Notes: generated from the letters alone by a model not told the origin. Positions 9,190 to 18,558 are shown, counted from the first letter of the stretch. The stretch: 41,889 bases of DNA from Oscillospiraceae bacterium (GCA_015063645.1 SVTS01000016.1:1-41889), one strand, 5' to 3'. Program-made: numbers and translations.

Positions 9190-9328
9190 AAATCAGTCAA
9201 AATCAAGCGTACATGAAGCGGAAAAGTAAACCGTGTACGCGTTACCGGACAGGCGAAAACTCCAGTGTTTTCAAGGGTTTTCGGCTATTGGTACAGTGTC
9301 CTTTCAGCCTCCGATTTTCGGAGGCAAA

Positions 9329-9372
9329 TGGCATTCAAGAGGTCACCGGTTCGATCCCGGTTATCTCCACCA
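9329..9372 (+). tRNA. 3' half of tRNA-Ala(GGC) (fragment; no 5' half present)
   Basis: Anticodon-loop remnant T-GGC-AT, 3' anticodon stem TCAAG, variable AGGTC, T-arm ACCGG-TTCGATC-CCGGT, acceptor TATCTCC with U70, discriminator A, CCA. No matching GGAGATA/GGGGATA 5' half upstream. Confidence 0.88.
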
Positions 9373-9410
9373 AAGAGACCTGAAATCAAACGATTTCAGG
9401 TCTCTTTATA
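9373..9410 (+). terminator. Strong intrinsic terminator after the tRNA half
   Basis: AAGAGACCTGAAATC-AAAC-GATTTCAGGTCTCTT, perfect 15-bp arms. Confidence 0.9.
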
Positions 9411-9434
9411 TATAGGGCAATGTAGAAAAGAAAC

Positions 9435-9584
9435 ATGTTATTCTCTGACTATTTTAATTATAACTGTTTTTCAAACCTCACCCTGAGGGCGGCGGACTTT
9501 CCTCTGCTCATGCACATGGATGACATCCTCGCCGGCAGAAGAGCGGTGGATATTCCACAGGAAATGTTTATGTTTGAAGCATAA
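9435..9584 (+). pseudogene. Short ORF, probably the C-terminal remnant of an interrupted gene
   Basis: Reads MLFSDYFNYNCFSNLTLRAADFPLLMHMDDILAGRRAVDIPQEMFMFEA*, which looks like a C-terminal tail; no RBS recognised. Confidence 0.35.
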
Positions 9585-9593
9585 GAGAGACAC

Positions 9594-9695
9594 CGGGGGA
9601 GCTTTTTGGAAAAAGCCCCGTACCCCTCAAAAACTTTTATACATATTCAAAAATCAAGTACAGCGGAAATTTTCCAAATAAATTCCGCTGTACTT
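9594..9695. repeat. Composite intergenic palindrome (partial copy A)
   Basis: CGGGGGAGCTTTTTGGAAAAAGCCCCG hairpin, ACCCCTCAAAAACTTTTATA, then AAGTACAGCGGAA...TTCCGCTGTACTT (perfect 13-bp arms). Confidence 0.75.
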
Positions 9696-9741
9696 CTTAT
9701 AAATTCCTGTGAAATTGTGCAGGGGATCGGAACATCGGGAA

Positions 9742-11355
9742 TCAGTTCAGACGGAATTCTTCCGCAATATTCAGATAGGCACAACCGGATATGCGAACAT
9801 CGCAGGCGGTATGCACATCGACACCAACCTCAGAATTCTTGAAAACGCAGTCATGGATGCGGATGTTGTGATTGACCGGTGTCGTGAATCCACGGGAGTT
9901 GATACCGATACATCCCACGGTTTTATACCGTGCCAGAAAGCCGCAGTTATCAAAAATACAGTCGCGGATAACTGCGTCCTCACAGTGTCCGCCCTCAAAA
10001 TGATACGTAAATTCATCTCCCAGCATAATGCCTGCGTTCATCATGTTGGTATATGTACAGTTTTCGATACGGACACAGGGAGTCCGCAGAAGGTGTCCCG
10101 CTCCCGCCACGTTGCGGAAATGTGAGTCGCGGCAGTGGTATACTGTCGGTGAAAAATAGAGTGCCAGCACTGTGGTAGGCGCGGCAGCATCTACGTCTTT
10201 CGGCAGAGCGTCAAAAGTCATACGGTATGTCTGTACCGTGAGTTTTTCTTCGGACAGCGTGGAGAGATGCTCCGCCTTGAGGAGCGTTGCCTGACCGATG
10301 TTTTTTTCATTGCGGAAGAATGCAAAGCCGCCATCCTCCGTACCGGTACGGAATTCTGTGCGGGAATTGCGCGCTTCTACGATCAGTTCCGTATCGGACA
10401 GACACTCACGGACAAACATGTAGTTGTTGTGAACATTCTGACCGTCCATGCGCACGCCCTCGACGCAGAGACGGGAGACTTCCACATTTCCGCTGCATTT
10501 ATGCAGTTTCCATGCGTCGCGCGGTGCGGTGAAGTACATGCCTTCCCTCTCCGGTTTGAAAACAACGCGGTCGGCGGTGAGATTGTGTACGTCAAATGCG
10601 ATCATGGCAAAGCCGTTGGCGTTGACAGTGCGCAGATTTTTGAGTGTCAGATCGGAGGATTTGCCGAAATAACACTGAAAATCCGTCCGAGCTCCCTGAT
10701 GCCACGTCAGGATATCGTCCTTTTCCACAGCACCAATGAGTTTTTCGGATTCCACCTCAAGAAGATGATCTCCGATAAGACGGAAGTTTACACCAAGACC
10801 GGCACCGTAGGACAGACTTGCGCCGTTCAATGTTGTACCGTCGGGCGTGAAGCGGTTCATGCAGTAGGTTCCCATGTTGTCGTGACAGACATTTCCGTCA
10901 AAGACGCGTACACGGATACGACCGTTGTCAGCCTCTTCTACCCGACCTGCCGAGCCGAATTCGGGTGCGCGGGTGAATTTGAGATTCATCACCGTGATGT
11001 TTTCGCAGTATTCACACCAGAGAACAGACGGCTGAAGCGAGTGAAGTTCCAGCGTGTTGGTACCGACAAGGAGTGTAGCAGGTTCGCCATTCTCATCAAC
11101 GGCACCGCGCACAGTAAAGTTTTTGAAGCCGACAATGGGGATGAGCACCTCCTTGGTCGGCTGCAGAATCCCCCCGGCATCATGGGCGGTCTGGTCAGTC
11201 TCATAGGTGATAGGGGTTTTCAGATTGTATACACCGGATTCGAAACGGATTTCGTCAGCATTCTGTACCCTGGCTTCTTCAAAGGCACGGCGGATACCTT
11301 AGGACGCATCATCACAGGGGAGGGAAACATAATCGCGAATCTCAATAATTTTCAT
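9742..11355 (-). pseudogene. Right-handed parallel beta-helix (pectate-lyase-superfamily-like) protein gene with in-frame UAA at codon 19
   Basis: Conceptual translation from ATG 11355: MKIIEIRDYVSLPCDDAS*GIRRAFEEARVQNADEIRFESGVYNLKTPITYETD... then continuous through ORF 9742-11148; stop at 11299-11301. Confidence 0.75.
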
Positions 11356-11522
11356 AAACGGTTCATTCCTTTATTCAAAAATCAACGTCCCAACGGAGGT
11401 CCCGAAGAATTTGTTTATTCTTCCATATATCGAAACCGCACGGTAGTCTCAAGGGAGAGAGTTCCCCTCTGAAACTATCGTGCGGCTCTCACTTGACATA
11501 ATGAGATATACTCAGCGGTTAC

Positions 11523-11819
11523 TTATTTCTTTTTTGCCGTAACTTTGTTCAGAACGATGGTAACGCCGATCAGAACGCCGATTACGATGATGATGCAGAG
11601 CATGCCGACGCCCATGTATTTCAGATTCTTGATGAAATTCATGGGTTCAAAGCCGCTGTGCTCTTCGACAGCTTCTTCTTCATCGGAAGCGTCTTCCACT
11701 GCTTCGGCAGCTGCGGCAGCAGTTGTTTCAGCCTCAGCCTCAGCGAATACGGACACGGAGAACAGGGAGAACATCAGAACCAGTGCAAACAGCACGGAAA
11801 GAATTTTTACGTTTTTCAT
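11523..11819 (-). CDS. OadG-like small membrane subunit (oxaloacetate decarboxylase gamma-type)
   Basis: 98-aa protein, directly downstream of the OadB homologue; N-terminal hydrophobic segment, acidic Ala/Glu linker, TM (YMGVGMLCIIIVIGVLIGVTIVLNKV). Confidence 0.6.
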   Translation of the reverse strand: MKNVKILSVLFALVLMFSLFSVSVFAEAEAETTAAAAAEAVEDASDEEEAVEEHSGFEPMNFIKNLKYMGVGMLCIIIVIGVLIGVTIVLNKVTAKKK

Positions 11820-11834
11820 CAGTCACACCCTCCG

Positions 11835-12971
11835 TCACATAAAGAAGCTCAGAATCAGACCGCCGGCAATAACGGATGCGATCTGACCGGATACGTTGAC
11901 GCCGATGGAATGCATCAGCAGGAAGTTCTGGGGATCCTCTGCCAGACCCATCTTATGCACGACACGACCGGACATCGGGAATGCAGAGATACCTGCAGCA
12001 CCGATCATCGGGTTGATCTTCTGCTTGAGGAACAGGTTGAGGAGCTTAGCGAACAGAACGCCGCCGGCAGTATCGAAGATGAATGCAACCAGACCCAGAC
12101 CCAGGATCAGGAGAGTATCCAGCTGGAGGAACTCATCCCATACCATGCGGGTAGCGATGGTGATGCCAAGGAAGATGGTGATCAGGTTAGCCAGCACCTT
12201 CTGTGCAGTCTCGGAGAGAGAATTCAGCACGCCGCACTCACGGAGCAGGTTACCGAACATAAGGAAACCAACCAGAGAAACGGATGCGGGTGCGATCAGA
12301 CCTGCGATCACGGTGATCACGATGGGGAAGAGGATGCGGGTAGTTCTGGTAACTTCAGCCTGCGCATAGGGCATACGGATCATACGCTCTTTCTTGGTGG
12401 TCAGGAGCTTGATTACCGGGGGCTGAATGATCGGAACCAGAGCCATATAGGAGTAAGCGGCAACCATGATGGCGCCCAGATACTTGGAGCCCAGCTTATT
12501 GGCAACGACGATGGAAGTCGGGCCGTCAGCGGCACCGATGATACCGATGGAAGCGGCATCGTTGATATCAAAGAAGATGGAGGCGAGGCACAGGGTAAAG
12601 AAGATACCGAACTGTGCGGCTGCGCCGAAGATCATCAGCTTGGGATTGGAGAGGATCGGACCGAAGTCGATCATCGCACCGATACCGATGAAGAGGATCA
12701 GCGGGAAGAGTTCGTTTGCAATACCGGCGTTGAAGAGCGTGGTGAGCGCGCCTTCCTCTTCGCCGATAATGTTGCCGAGGTTATCGGTAACAAACTGGGT
12801 AATCGCGCCGGAATTCGGCAGGTTTACAAGAATCGCGCCGAAGCCCATGGGAAGCAGGAGCGTAGGCTCCATGTCCTTCTTGATCGCAAGGTAGATCAGC
12901 AGACCGCCGATGATCCACATCACGATCATCTGCCAGTTGATCTGAAGCAGATTTTCGTAGAGAATTTCCAT
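11835..12971 (-). CDS. oadB: Na+-pumping decarboxylase beta subunit (OadB/MmdB/GcdB family)
   Basis: LLPMGFGAILVNLPNSG...LFPLILFIGIGAMIDFGPILSNPKLMIFGAAAQFGIF...GAADGPTSI...GAAGISAFPMSGRVVHKMG...LLMHSIGVNVSGQIASVIAGG. Start at MEILYENLL (12971). Confidence 0.93.
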   Translation of the reverse strand: MEILYENLLQINWQMIVMWIIGGLLIYLAIKKDMEPTLLLPMGFGAILVNLPNSGAITQFVTDNLGNIIGEEEGALTTLFNAGIANELFPLILFIGIGAMIDFGPILSNPKLMIFGAAAQFGIFFTLCLASIFFDINDAASIGIIGAADGPTSIVVANKLGSKYLGAIMVAAYSYMALVPIIQPPVIKLLTTKKERMIRMPYAQAEVTRTTRILFPIVITVIAGLIAPASVSLVGFLMFGNLLRECGVLNSLSETAQKVLANLITIFLGITIATRMVWDEFLQLDTLLILGLGLVAFIFDTAGGVLFAKLLNLFLKQKINPMIGAAGISAFPMSGRVVHKMGLAEDPQNFLLMHSIGVNVSGQIASVIAGGLILSFFM

Positions 12972-13011
12972 GATAGACCCTTTCTGAAAAAAATAAAAAT
13001 TGTGGGAGGGC

Positions 13012-13137
13012 AAAAAAAAACCTTTATTACGGGCTTTCGTCGCAATAAAAGTCTCGCCGATAAAGCAGTACCGGGCATAAACTGCCGGGATGACGATACT
13101 GCGCGGGAGGGAATCCCGCCGGCTACTCCCTCTTAAA
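13012..13137 (-). ncRNA. yybP-ykoY-type (Mn2+) riboswitch with overlapping terminator, upstream of oadB
   Basis: Minus strand: UUAAGAGGGAGUAGCCGGCGGGAUUCCCUCCCGCGCAGUAUCGUCAUCCCGGCAGUUUAUGCCCGGUACUGCUUUAUCGGCGAGACUUUUAUUGCGACGAAAGCCCGUAAUAAAGGUUUUUUUUU. Contains GGGAGUAGC, UCGUCA and GGCGAGACUUU landmarks. Confidence 0.85.
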
Positions 13138-13145
13138 TCGGAAAG

Positions 13146-13174
13146 ATTATACCATAAAATGCGCCGATATGCAA
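13146..13174 (-). promoter_or_regulatory. Sigma-A promoter for riboswitch-oadBG
   Basis: Minus strand TTGCAT, 17 nt, TATAAT. Confidence 0.8.
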
Positions 13175-13308
13175 GAGGAAACGGCTTTTTTCTTCACAGA
13201 AAATTAATTTTTACCGTATTTATTCCCTTTCCCGCGGCAGATTCACTCTTGACAGAAGCGAAAAACTGTGATACCATATGAACATTGAATACGGAAAGGA
13301 AAGCAGAT

Positions 13309-13524
13309 ATGGATCAGGCGAAACTGGATCGGATCAACGAACTGGCAAGAAAATCCAAAACAACGGAGTTGAGCGCAGAGGAAAAAGCGGAACAGCAGAA
13401 ACTCCGTGCGGCATATATAGAGGAATACCGCGCATCCCTCAGAGGTATTCTGGAGAATACCGTCATCCAGAGACCCGACGGGACAAAGGAAAAACTGAAG
13501 CGGAAAGACAAGCCGCTAAGCTGA
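13309..13524 (+). CDS. DUF896 / YnzC-family small protein
   Basis: MDQAKLDRINELARKSKTTELSAEEKAEQQKLRAAYIEEYRASLRGILENTVIQRPDGTKEKLKRKD. Confidence 0.93.
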   Translation: MDQAKLDRINELARKSKTTELSAEEKAEQQKLRAAYIEEYRASLRGILENTVIQRPDGTKEKLKRKDKPLS

Positions 13525-13525
13525 A

Positions 13526-13560
13526 AAAACGGCACGGAATATATCCGTGCCGTTTTTTTC
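13526..13560 (+). terminator. Intrinsic terminator
   Basis: AAACGGCACGGA-ATATA-TCCGTGCCGTTTTTTT. Confidence 0.9.
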
Positions 13561-13590
13561 TTTGAATTCAGGAAGATATCCGGAATCTGT

Positions 13591-13824
13591 TTACTTCTCT
13601 TTGCGGAACAATTCAATCGCCATTAAGATTATGCCAAGCACTATAAACAAAGCAGAGAGGAGAAACAGAAACATCAGATCCATCTCTATTACAGTTGACC
13701 ATAATCTTCCGAGCCTGCTATTCCAAGAGGTAACGAGATTATTTCCTGCAAAAAAACAATCGCTAACGACCATATACTGCCTATCAGTGAAAGAAATCCA
13801 CCTATCACCGCTTTTTTCGTGCAA
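13591..13824 (-). CDS. Small single-TM hypothetical protein
   Basis: ORF ending LMFLFLLSALFIVLGIILMAIELFRKEK. Confidence 0.45.
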   Translation of the reverse strand: MHEKSGDRWISFTDRQYMVVSDCFFAGNNLVTSWNSRLGRLWSTVIEMDLMFLFLLSALFIVLGIILMAIELFRKEK

Positions 13825-13927
13825 GGAGGCTCCTCAACAAATTCTTATGTATCAAAAATGCGTTTTCACTGCGCGGAAACAGAAAACCGAATCGGACTTT
13901 TCCGAAAAGGATCACGCCTTGTCTATC

Positions 13928-16900
13928 TTACTGCACCTCACCGGCATCCAGAATGCCTGCAGGGCGGAGCACATAACTGTCGGTCCAGCCGGGCGTGCCG
14001 TGGGTACGCCAGCTGTTGGGGCCCCAGTACACATAACCCGGGCAGCAGTTGTGTACAGCACCGAATCCGTTGACGCGCGTGCCGTAGAGGCGGATGTCGA
14101 TCTTATGCGTGCCGACGCTCAGCTTGCCCAGCGATACGCAGTAGGGCGGATACGGGCAGAGCATCTCTTCGCCGCCGTCCACCGTTACGGAGAACAGCGC
14201 ACCGCCGAAGCGTGCACAGCGGAGAATGCGCTCCACGCCGCCTTCCTTTTCGTCCAGCGTGCAGTGATAGACGATGTTGCCGGTGTAGAACGGCAGGGTC
14301 TGCGTCGTGATATCGCCGAAGGCAAGGGTATCGGCGCGCTTGACGATGCATGCATGCGCACCGGTCAGGCGGACACCGAAATCACCAAGCAGGTAGCACC
14401 ACTCGGTGCAGCTGCGGAGCGTGAAGGGCTGCTCAATCTCGATCACGGATTTTCCTGCGGGAATCTCGGGCAGGACGACGGTCTGCAGGCATTTATCCAC
14501 ATACCATCCGTCCGCGACGGCGGCAACTGCCGCGCCGTTCAGCGTGATCTTTGTCTCGCAGGGCATCTCCAGCGCCAGCTTCGCACCGCTGACGGGAATC
14601 TCGGACTGGATGGTGAAACGGCGTTTTACCGTATGCGGCGGCAGATTCCGGATCTCCTCCGGAACGGGAACCCACGGCTGTACGTTGCGCTGACCCTGAT
14701 GCTCACGGAAATAGCGGGCACGGCCGATGTCGGAGATCAGCAGGGAGTCGATTTCTTCCGCATACTCTTCACCGTCAAAGGCAAAGGCGGCGCGGTCCAG
14801 CAGCAGAGCGTTGGGCTCTTCCAGTGTATAGGATACAGGATCCGCCAGCTTCACGGGCAGTTTGACTAACTTGCCGGTTATTTTGGAGCTTGCGGCGGTG
14901 ATATCCGGAGCCGGACCGGGCACAGGACGCTTGTAGCCGTCGCCGGCGACAGCGGTATCCTCACCCGCATAGGGGGTCAGATACAGAAGCAGGCTGTCTG
15001 CCGCATAGAATCTGCGTTCCAGAACGGTGTAATTGCCGCTGATCTTATGAGCAGGCGTACGGATGGCACCGGTGAGGGTATCGTACTCCTTGACAGTCCA
15101 TCTGCCTTTCAGGCGGATGCGGATGTTTTCGTTTGTCAGGCCGGGCATATACAGCGACTTGTTTTCCACAGGTTTGCCGTGGCAGAAGAATATCCACTTG
15201 CCCTCGCCGTCATCGCGGACCTGGTGCAGGAAGTTGCCCGCACGGGAGGCGGTTCCCAGATCCAGCAGTTCCGCAAAGCGGTAGGGGGACAGCGCATCGA
15301 CAAGCGCGTTGTAATCCACGTCCAGCTGTGTCCATTTTCCGGCGGCAGTCAGCACGTCGGAGGAGGGAATCGCATCCACCATATAGGGCGGCGTACCGAG
15401 GACGATCACCTGACCGCCGGCTTCGGCGAATGCTTTCAGCCGATCCAGCGTCGTGCGGCGCATGGTCTCCATGACCGGGACGACAACCACGTCATACGCC
15501 ATCTCGCCGACCTTGAGCGGATTGCCTGCCGTCTCACACTGGGAGGGCAGCAGGGATTCGGAGATGAAGTCGAAATCCAGCCCGCCGTAGAGGAGGGAGG
15601 AGGTCAGCGTCTGGAACTGATTATCCAGATAATCGCGGATAGCGGTGGTCTTGTCGCTGGGACCGCAGTGAAGCCAGTAGGATTCCACGGGATGGATCAC
15701 ACCGATGCGGACAGAAGGTTTTCCGCGCGTAAGGGCGGTATTCAGGCGGGCGAAGTGATCCTCCACCGCGCTGTATTTCTTATACCACGGGGACTGATAG
15801 CCGATGGAAGCGGGATAGTCGCGCTTTGCCTCACCGTTCATGGAAACCCATGTCAGATGATGCACGCGGACGGTCACACCCAGTGCCGCCTGCCAGTCAC
15901 CCTGCTCCTTGTGGGAGCGGAAATCGTAATCCCAGCCGGTAACGCCGTACAACTCGGAGAGCATGCCCTCGCGGCCGTACTGATGGACGGCGGACTGGGT
16001 CTGCTTGGCGGTAGTCAGCTCCACACGGGCGCAGAGCATATCGATACCCGGCAGCTGGAAGCCGCGGTAAGCGCGCATTGCCTCGCCGATGGCGGCACTC
16101 TGGGAGCGGAGCGTGGGCTCCTCCATCATGTGACCGGTGAACGCAATGCCGTGCTCCTCGCACCATGCGCCGACCTGATCACCGAAGGCGGCGGTGAAAC
16201 GTTCGCACAGGTGATCCGCATAGCGATAACGGGCAGCGGACAGATTTCCGGCAGGCAACTCCCACACCAGCTCCGGCAGTTTTGCAAGAAGGGATTCGCC
16301 GTAAGCGGCGGTGTATGTTTCATCAAAATCGTCTGTCCAGGGGAAAGACACGGCGCCGCGCTCCGTGGAGATGCGGTAGAACTGGCGGCGGGCAAACTGC
16401 GGCTCATCGGTGAAGATGGCGGGAATGGTTTTGCCGAATTCATCGCCGACCACTTCCGCGTAGCGGTCATAGGTAACCTCGATGAATTTCTTCACAGCGG
16501 CGGGGCTCAGCGTATCCAGATACGCCTCGTTGTTGTACCATGCGGCATCGCCTGCCACGCGGACGAAGCAGTAGAAATCCGCTCCCTCGGCACCGACGGG
16601 CAGCTTCTCATAGGAAGAGAGGAAACCCTCCTCATCCAGAACCACGCGGAAAGAAGCGATCATATAGCCGTGAGGCTTCTCACCGCGATCCAGAGCGGCA
16701 TTGAAAACGTCACGGTCCGCAAGGATCTTCGCATCCTTCACACGGGGATCGGCGGCGTCGATCCAGAGGGTACGCTGACGCCAGCGGTAATCCTTTGTGA
16801 TAATGCCGCCGGCGGCGCCGGAGGGCCAGCGGTCCTCATCATACAGCCAGCAGAGCATATTCTCTTTTTTCGCCTTTTCACAGCAGGCGGTGACAAGGCT

Positions 16901-17119
16901 CATAAAATCATCGGAAAGATAGGAAGTTGCCATGCCGGAGCGGGAGTGCATATGGAAACCGCCGATACCCATCTCCTTGAAGATGTCGATCTGTCTTTCC
17001 AGCTCTTCCTTTTCCAGTTTGGTATTCCATGCCCAGAAGGGCGCGCCGCGGTATTCCGCGCCGGGATTTGCGAACAATTCGGGCGTCAGAGACGCAGCGG
17101 TACTCTGTTTATACAGCAT
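13928..17119 (-). CDS. Large glycoside hydrolase, GH106-like (alpha-L-rhamnosidase type); no signal peptide
   Basis: FANPGAEYRGAPFWAWNTKLEKEELERQIDIFKEMGIGGFHMHSRSGMATSYLS...LCWLYDEDRWPSGAAGG...IFTDEPQF. RBS AAAGGAGATCC. Confidence 0.75.
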   Translation of the reverse strand: MLYKQSTAASLTPELFANPGAEYRGAPFWAWNTKLEKEELERQIDIFKEMGIGGFHMHSRSGMATSYLSDDFMSLVTACCEKAKKENMLCWLYDEDRWPSGAAGGIITKDYRWRQRTLWIDAADPRVKDAKILADRDVFNAALDRGEKPHGYMIASFRVVLDEEGFLSSYEKLPVGAEGADFYCFVRVAGDAAWYNNEAYLDTLSPAAVKKFIEVTYDRYAEVVGDEFGKTIPAIFTDEPQFARRQFYRISTERGAVSFPWTDDFDETYTAAYGESLLAKLPELVWELPAGNLSAARYRYADHLCERFTAAFGDQVGAWCEEHGIAFTGHMMEEPTLRSQSAAIGEAMRAYRGFQLPGIDMLCARVELTTAKQTQSAVHQYGREGMLSELYGVTGWDYDFRSHKEQGDWQAALGVTVRVHHLTWVSMNGEAKRDYPASIGYQSPWYKKYSAVEDHFARLNTALTRGKPSVRIGVIHPVESYWLHCGPSDKTTAIRDYLDNQFQTLTSSLLYGGLDFDFISESLLPSQCETAGNPLKVGEMAYDVVVVPVMETMRRTTLDRLKAFAEAGGQVIVLGTPPYMVDAIPSSDVLTAAGKWTQLDVDYNALVDALSPYRFAELLDLGTASRAGNFLHQVRDDGEGKWIFFCHGKPVENKSLYMPGLTNENIRIRLKGRWTVKEYDTLTGAIRTPAHKISGNYTVLERRFYAADSLLLYLTPYAGEDTAVAGDGYKRPVPGPAPDITAASSKITGKLVKLPVKLADPVSYTLEEPNALLLDRAAFAFDGEEYAEEIDSLLISDIGRARYFREHQGQRNVQPWVPVPEEIRNLPPHTVKRRFTIQSEIPVSGAKLALEMPCETKITLNGAAVAAVADGWYVDKCLQTVVLPEIPAGKSVIEIEQPFTLRSCTEWCYLLGDFGVRLTGAHACIVKRADTLAFGDITTQTLPFYTGNIVYHCTLDEKEGGVERILRCARFGGALFSVTVDGGEEMLCPYPPYCVSLGKLSVGTHKIDIRLYGTRVNGFGAVHNCCPGYVYWGPNSWRTHGTPGWTDSYVLRPAGILDAGEVQ

Positions 17120-17251
17120 AGTGGATCTCCTTTTGGTATGTAAAATTATAAGGGGGTGCAGGGGGATCCCCCCCTTGGACTAACGTACGTTTTTTACTTT
17201 ATGTAACGGGACGTCGATGGCGCCGTCCCCTACGGGAATGTGGAGGATTCC

Positions 17252-17920
17252 TCACAGAACACGCAGCACATCCATCGGTTCCGCAAGGCATGCAAACTCC
17301 GGCTGTTCTCGAATCGGGGACGGCATGGCACTGATGTACCACAGAGCGCGCTGCGGCTTCATGCCCGCCTCAGCGGCACCGTACAGTTCCCGGCTGCCTC
17401 CGTCGCCGATAAAGAGGCACTCCTCACACGAAACATGCAGTGATTCGGCGGCAAGTTCATAGATCCTGCGCTCCGGTTTGCACACGCCCGTTTCGTGGGA
17501 GAGAATAATCGCATCCATAAACGGCGCGAGAACACTTCCTCTTACGGCTTCCACTTCCTCATCGGAACAGTTGGACAATATCGCCGTGCGGTATCCGCGC
17601 TCTTTCAGCACGGCAAGCATCGGCAGAATATCCGGATGCAGGTCCGCAAAGCACGCGGCTTTGGTCGCCCGCCGTTTTTCCGTCACCCGACGGACCGCCT
17701 CCTCCGATACATCCGCACCGACAGTGCGGCAGACGGAGAGCAGACTCTCCTCATAGGTAATCTGCCCGCGGTACTGTGCCTCATGCAGAAGTTCCATTTC
17801 GGCGGAAAACGCTTCATACGGCACGCCCAGCATGGCGGCAGTTTTCCGTTTGGTCAGCTTTTCGTGCCCCCATTCGGTGACAAGAGTCTCAAACAGATCG
17901 AAGATCACGGCTCGGATCAT
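17252..17920 (-). CDS. HAD-superfamily hydrolase (HAD-IA)
   Basis: MIRAVIFDLFETLVTEWG...AILSNCSDEEVE...CKPERRIYELAAESL...ECLFIGDGGSREL. Confidence 0.92.
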   Translation of the reverse strand: MIRAVIFDLFETLVTEWGHEKLTKRKTAAMLGVPYEAFSAEMELLHEAQYRGQITYEESLLSVCRTVGADVSEEAVRRVTEKRRATKAACFADLHPDILPMLAVLKERGYRTAILSNCSDEEVEAVRGSVLAPFMDAIILSHETGVCKPERRIYELAAESLHVSCEECLFIGDGGSRELYGAAEAGMKPQRALWYISAMPSPIREQPEFACLAEPMDVLRVL

Positions 17921-18558
17921 GCTTCCAGCTTCCTTTCGATAAACCGTTTTACGGAACTGAGGATCGGGGCGATAAAGAACGCCATCACAGCGGTAACAAT
18001 GCCGATATCCGCGCCGGTGAGAAATCCGCCCAGCACGCAGAGCAGATCGATCGTCAGACGCACAGCAGTAAAAGGCAGACGAGGAAACGCCTCAGCAATG
18101 ATATGCGGCAAGGCATCAAAGGGGGACATCCCCACATCCGCCGCCATATAGCATGCGGCGGCAATGACGAACATTGCCAGCACGGGGAACACAATGGACC
18201 AGCGCACTGCCGGCACAAGGAAAATCCCCTCGGGGAGAAGAATCCCCCAGATCCAGCGGAAGAAATCACTGATGTATCCGACGCAGATCATATTGGCGAG
18301 GGTGCCGAAGCTGATGTATTTCCTGCCGCGCCAGAGTGTCAGCAGGAAGAGGATGCTGTGGACGATCACCACGGTGGTGCCGTGGCTCAGTCCCAGAACG
18401 CCTGCCACACCAAGAAAGCAGGTATTGAACGGATCGGAACCGAGGCGCAGTTCCACAAGAAACGAGAGAAAGAATCCCATGAAGAACACGCCTGCCGCCA
18501 TGATGATCATCCGTGCCCGGAAGCGTGGGATTCGGGTGGAAAACATAGCTCCGTTCAC
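17917..18558 (-). CDS. YczE/YyaS/YitT-type integral membrane protein
   Basis: Multi-TM; FFMGFFLSFLVELRLGSDPFNTCFLGVAGVLGLSHGTTVVIVHSILFL...AADVGMSPFDALPHIIAE. Confidence 0.8.
   Translation of the reverse strand: MNGAMFSTRIPRFRARMIIMAAGVFFMGFFLSFLVELRLGSDPFNTCFLGVAGVLGLSHGTTVVIVHSILFLLTLWRGRKYISFGTLANMICVGYISDFFRWIWGILLPEGIFLVPAVRWSIVFPVLAMFVIAAACYMAADVGMSPFDALPHIIAEAFPRLPFTAVRLTIDLLCVLGGFLTGADIGIVTAVMAFFIAPILSSVKRFIERKLEA

Noticed and set aside
9329-9372. Possibility of a complete tRNA with an intron at the anticodon
   Set aside because: No 5' acceptor/D-arm (GGRGATA...GCTCAG) found in the preceding several hundred bases.
9233-9486. Two ORFs (60 and 73 aa) across the tRNA fragment
   Set aside because: They translate the tRNA T-arm/CCA and terminator (HRFDPGYLHQ is a known tRNA readthrough signature).
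11658-13136. 492-aa plus-strand ORF rich in D/H/Q/E
   Set aside because: Antisense of oadG/oadB and the riboswitch; unnatural composition.
15047-17143. 698-aa plus-strand ORF opposite the GH106-like gene
   Set aside because: Antisense shadow ORF of a GC-rich coding region; no recognisable domain, no RBS, and the minus-strand frame is a clear family member.
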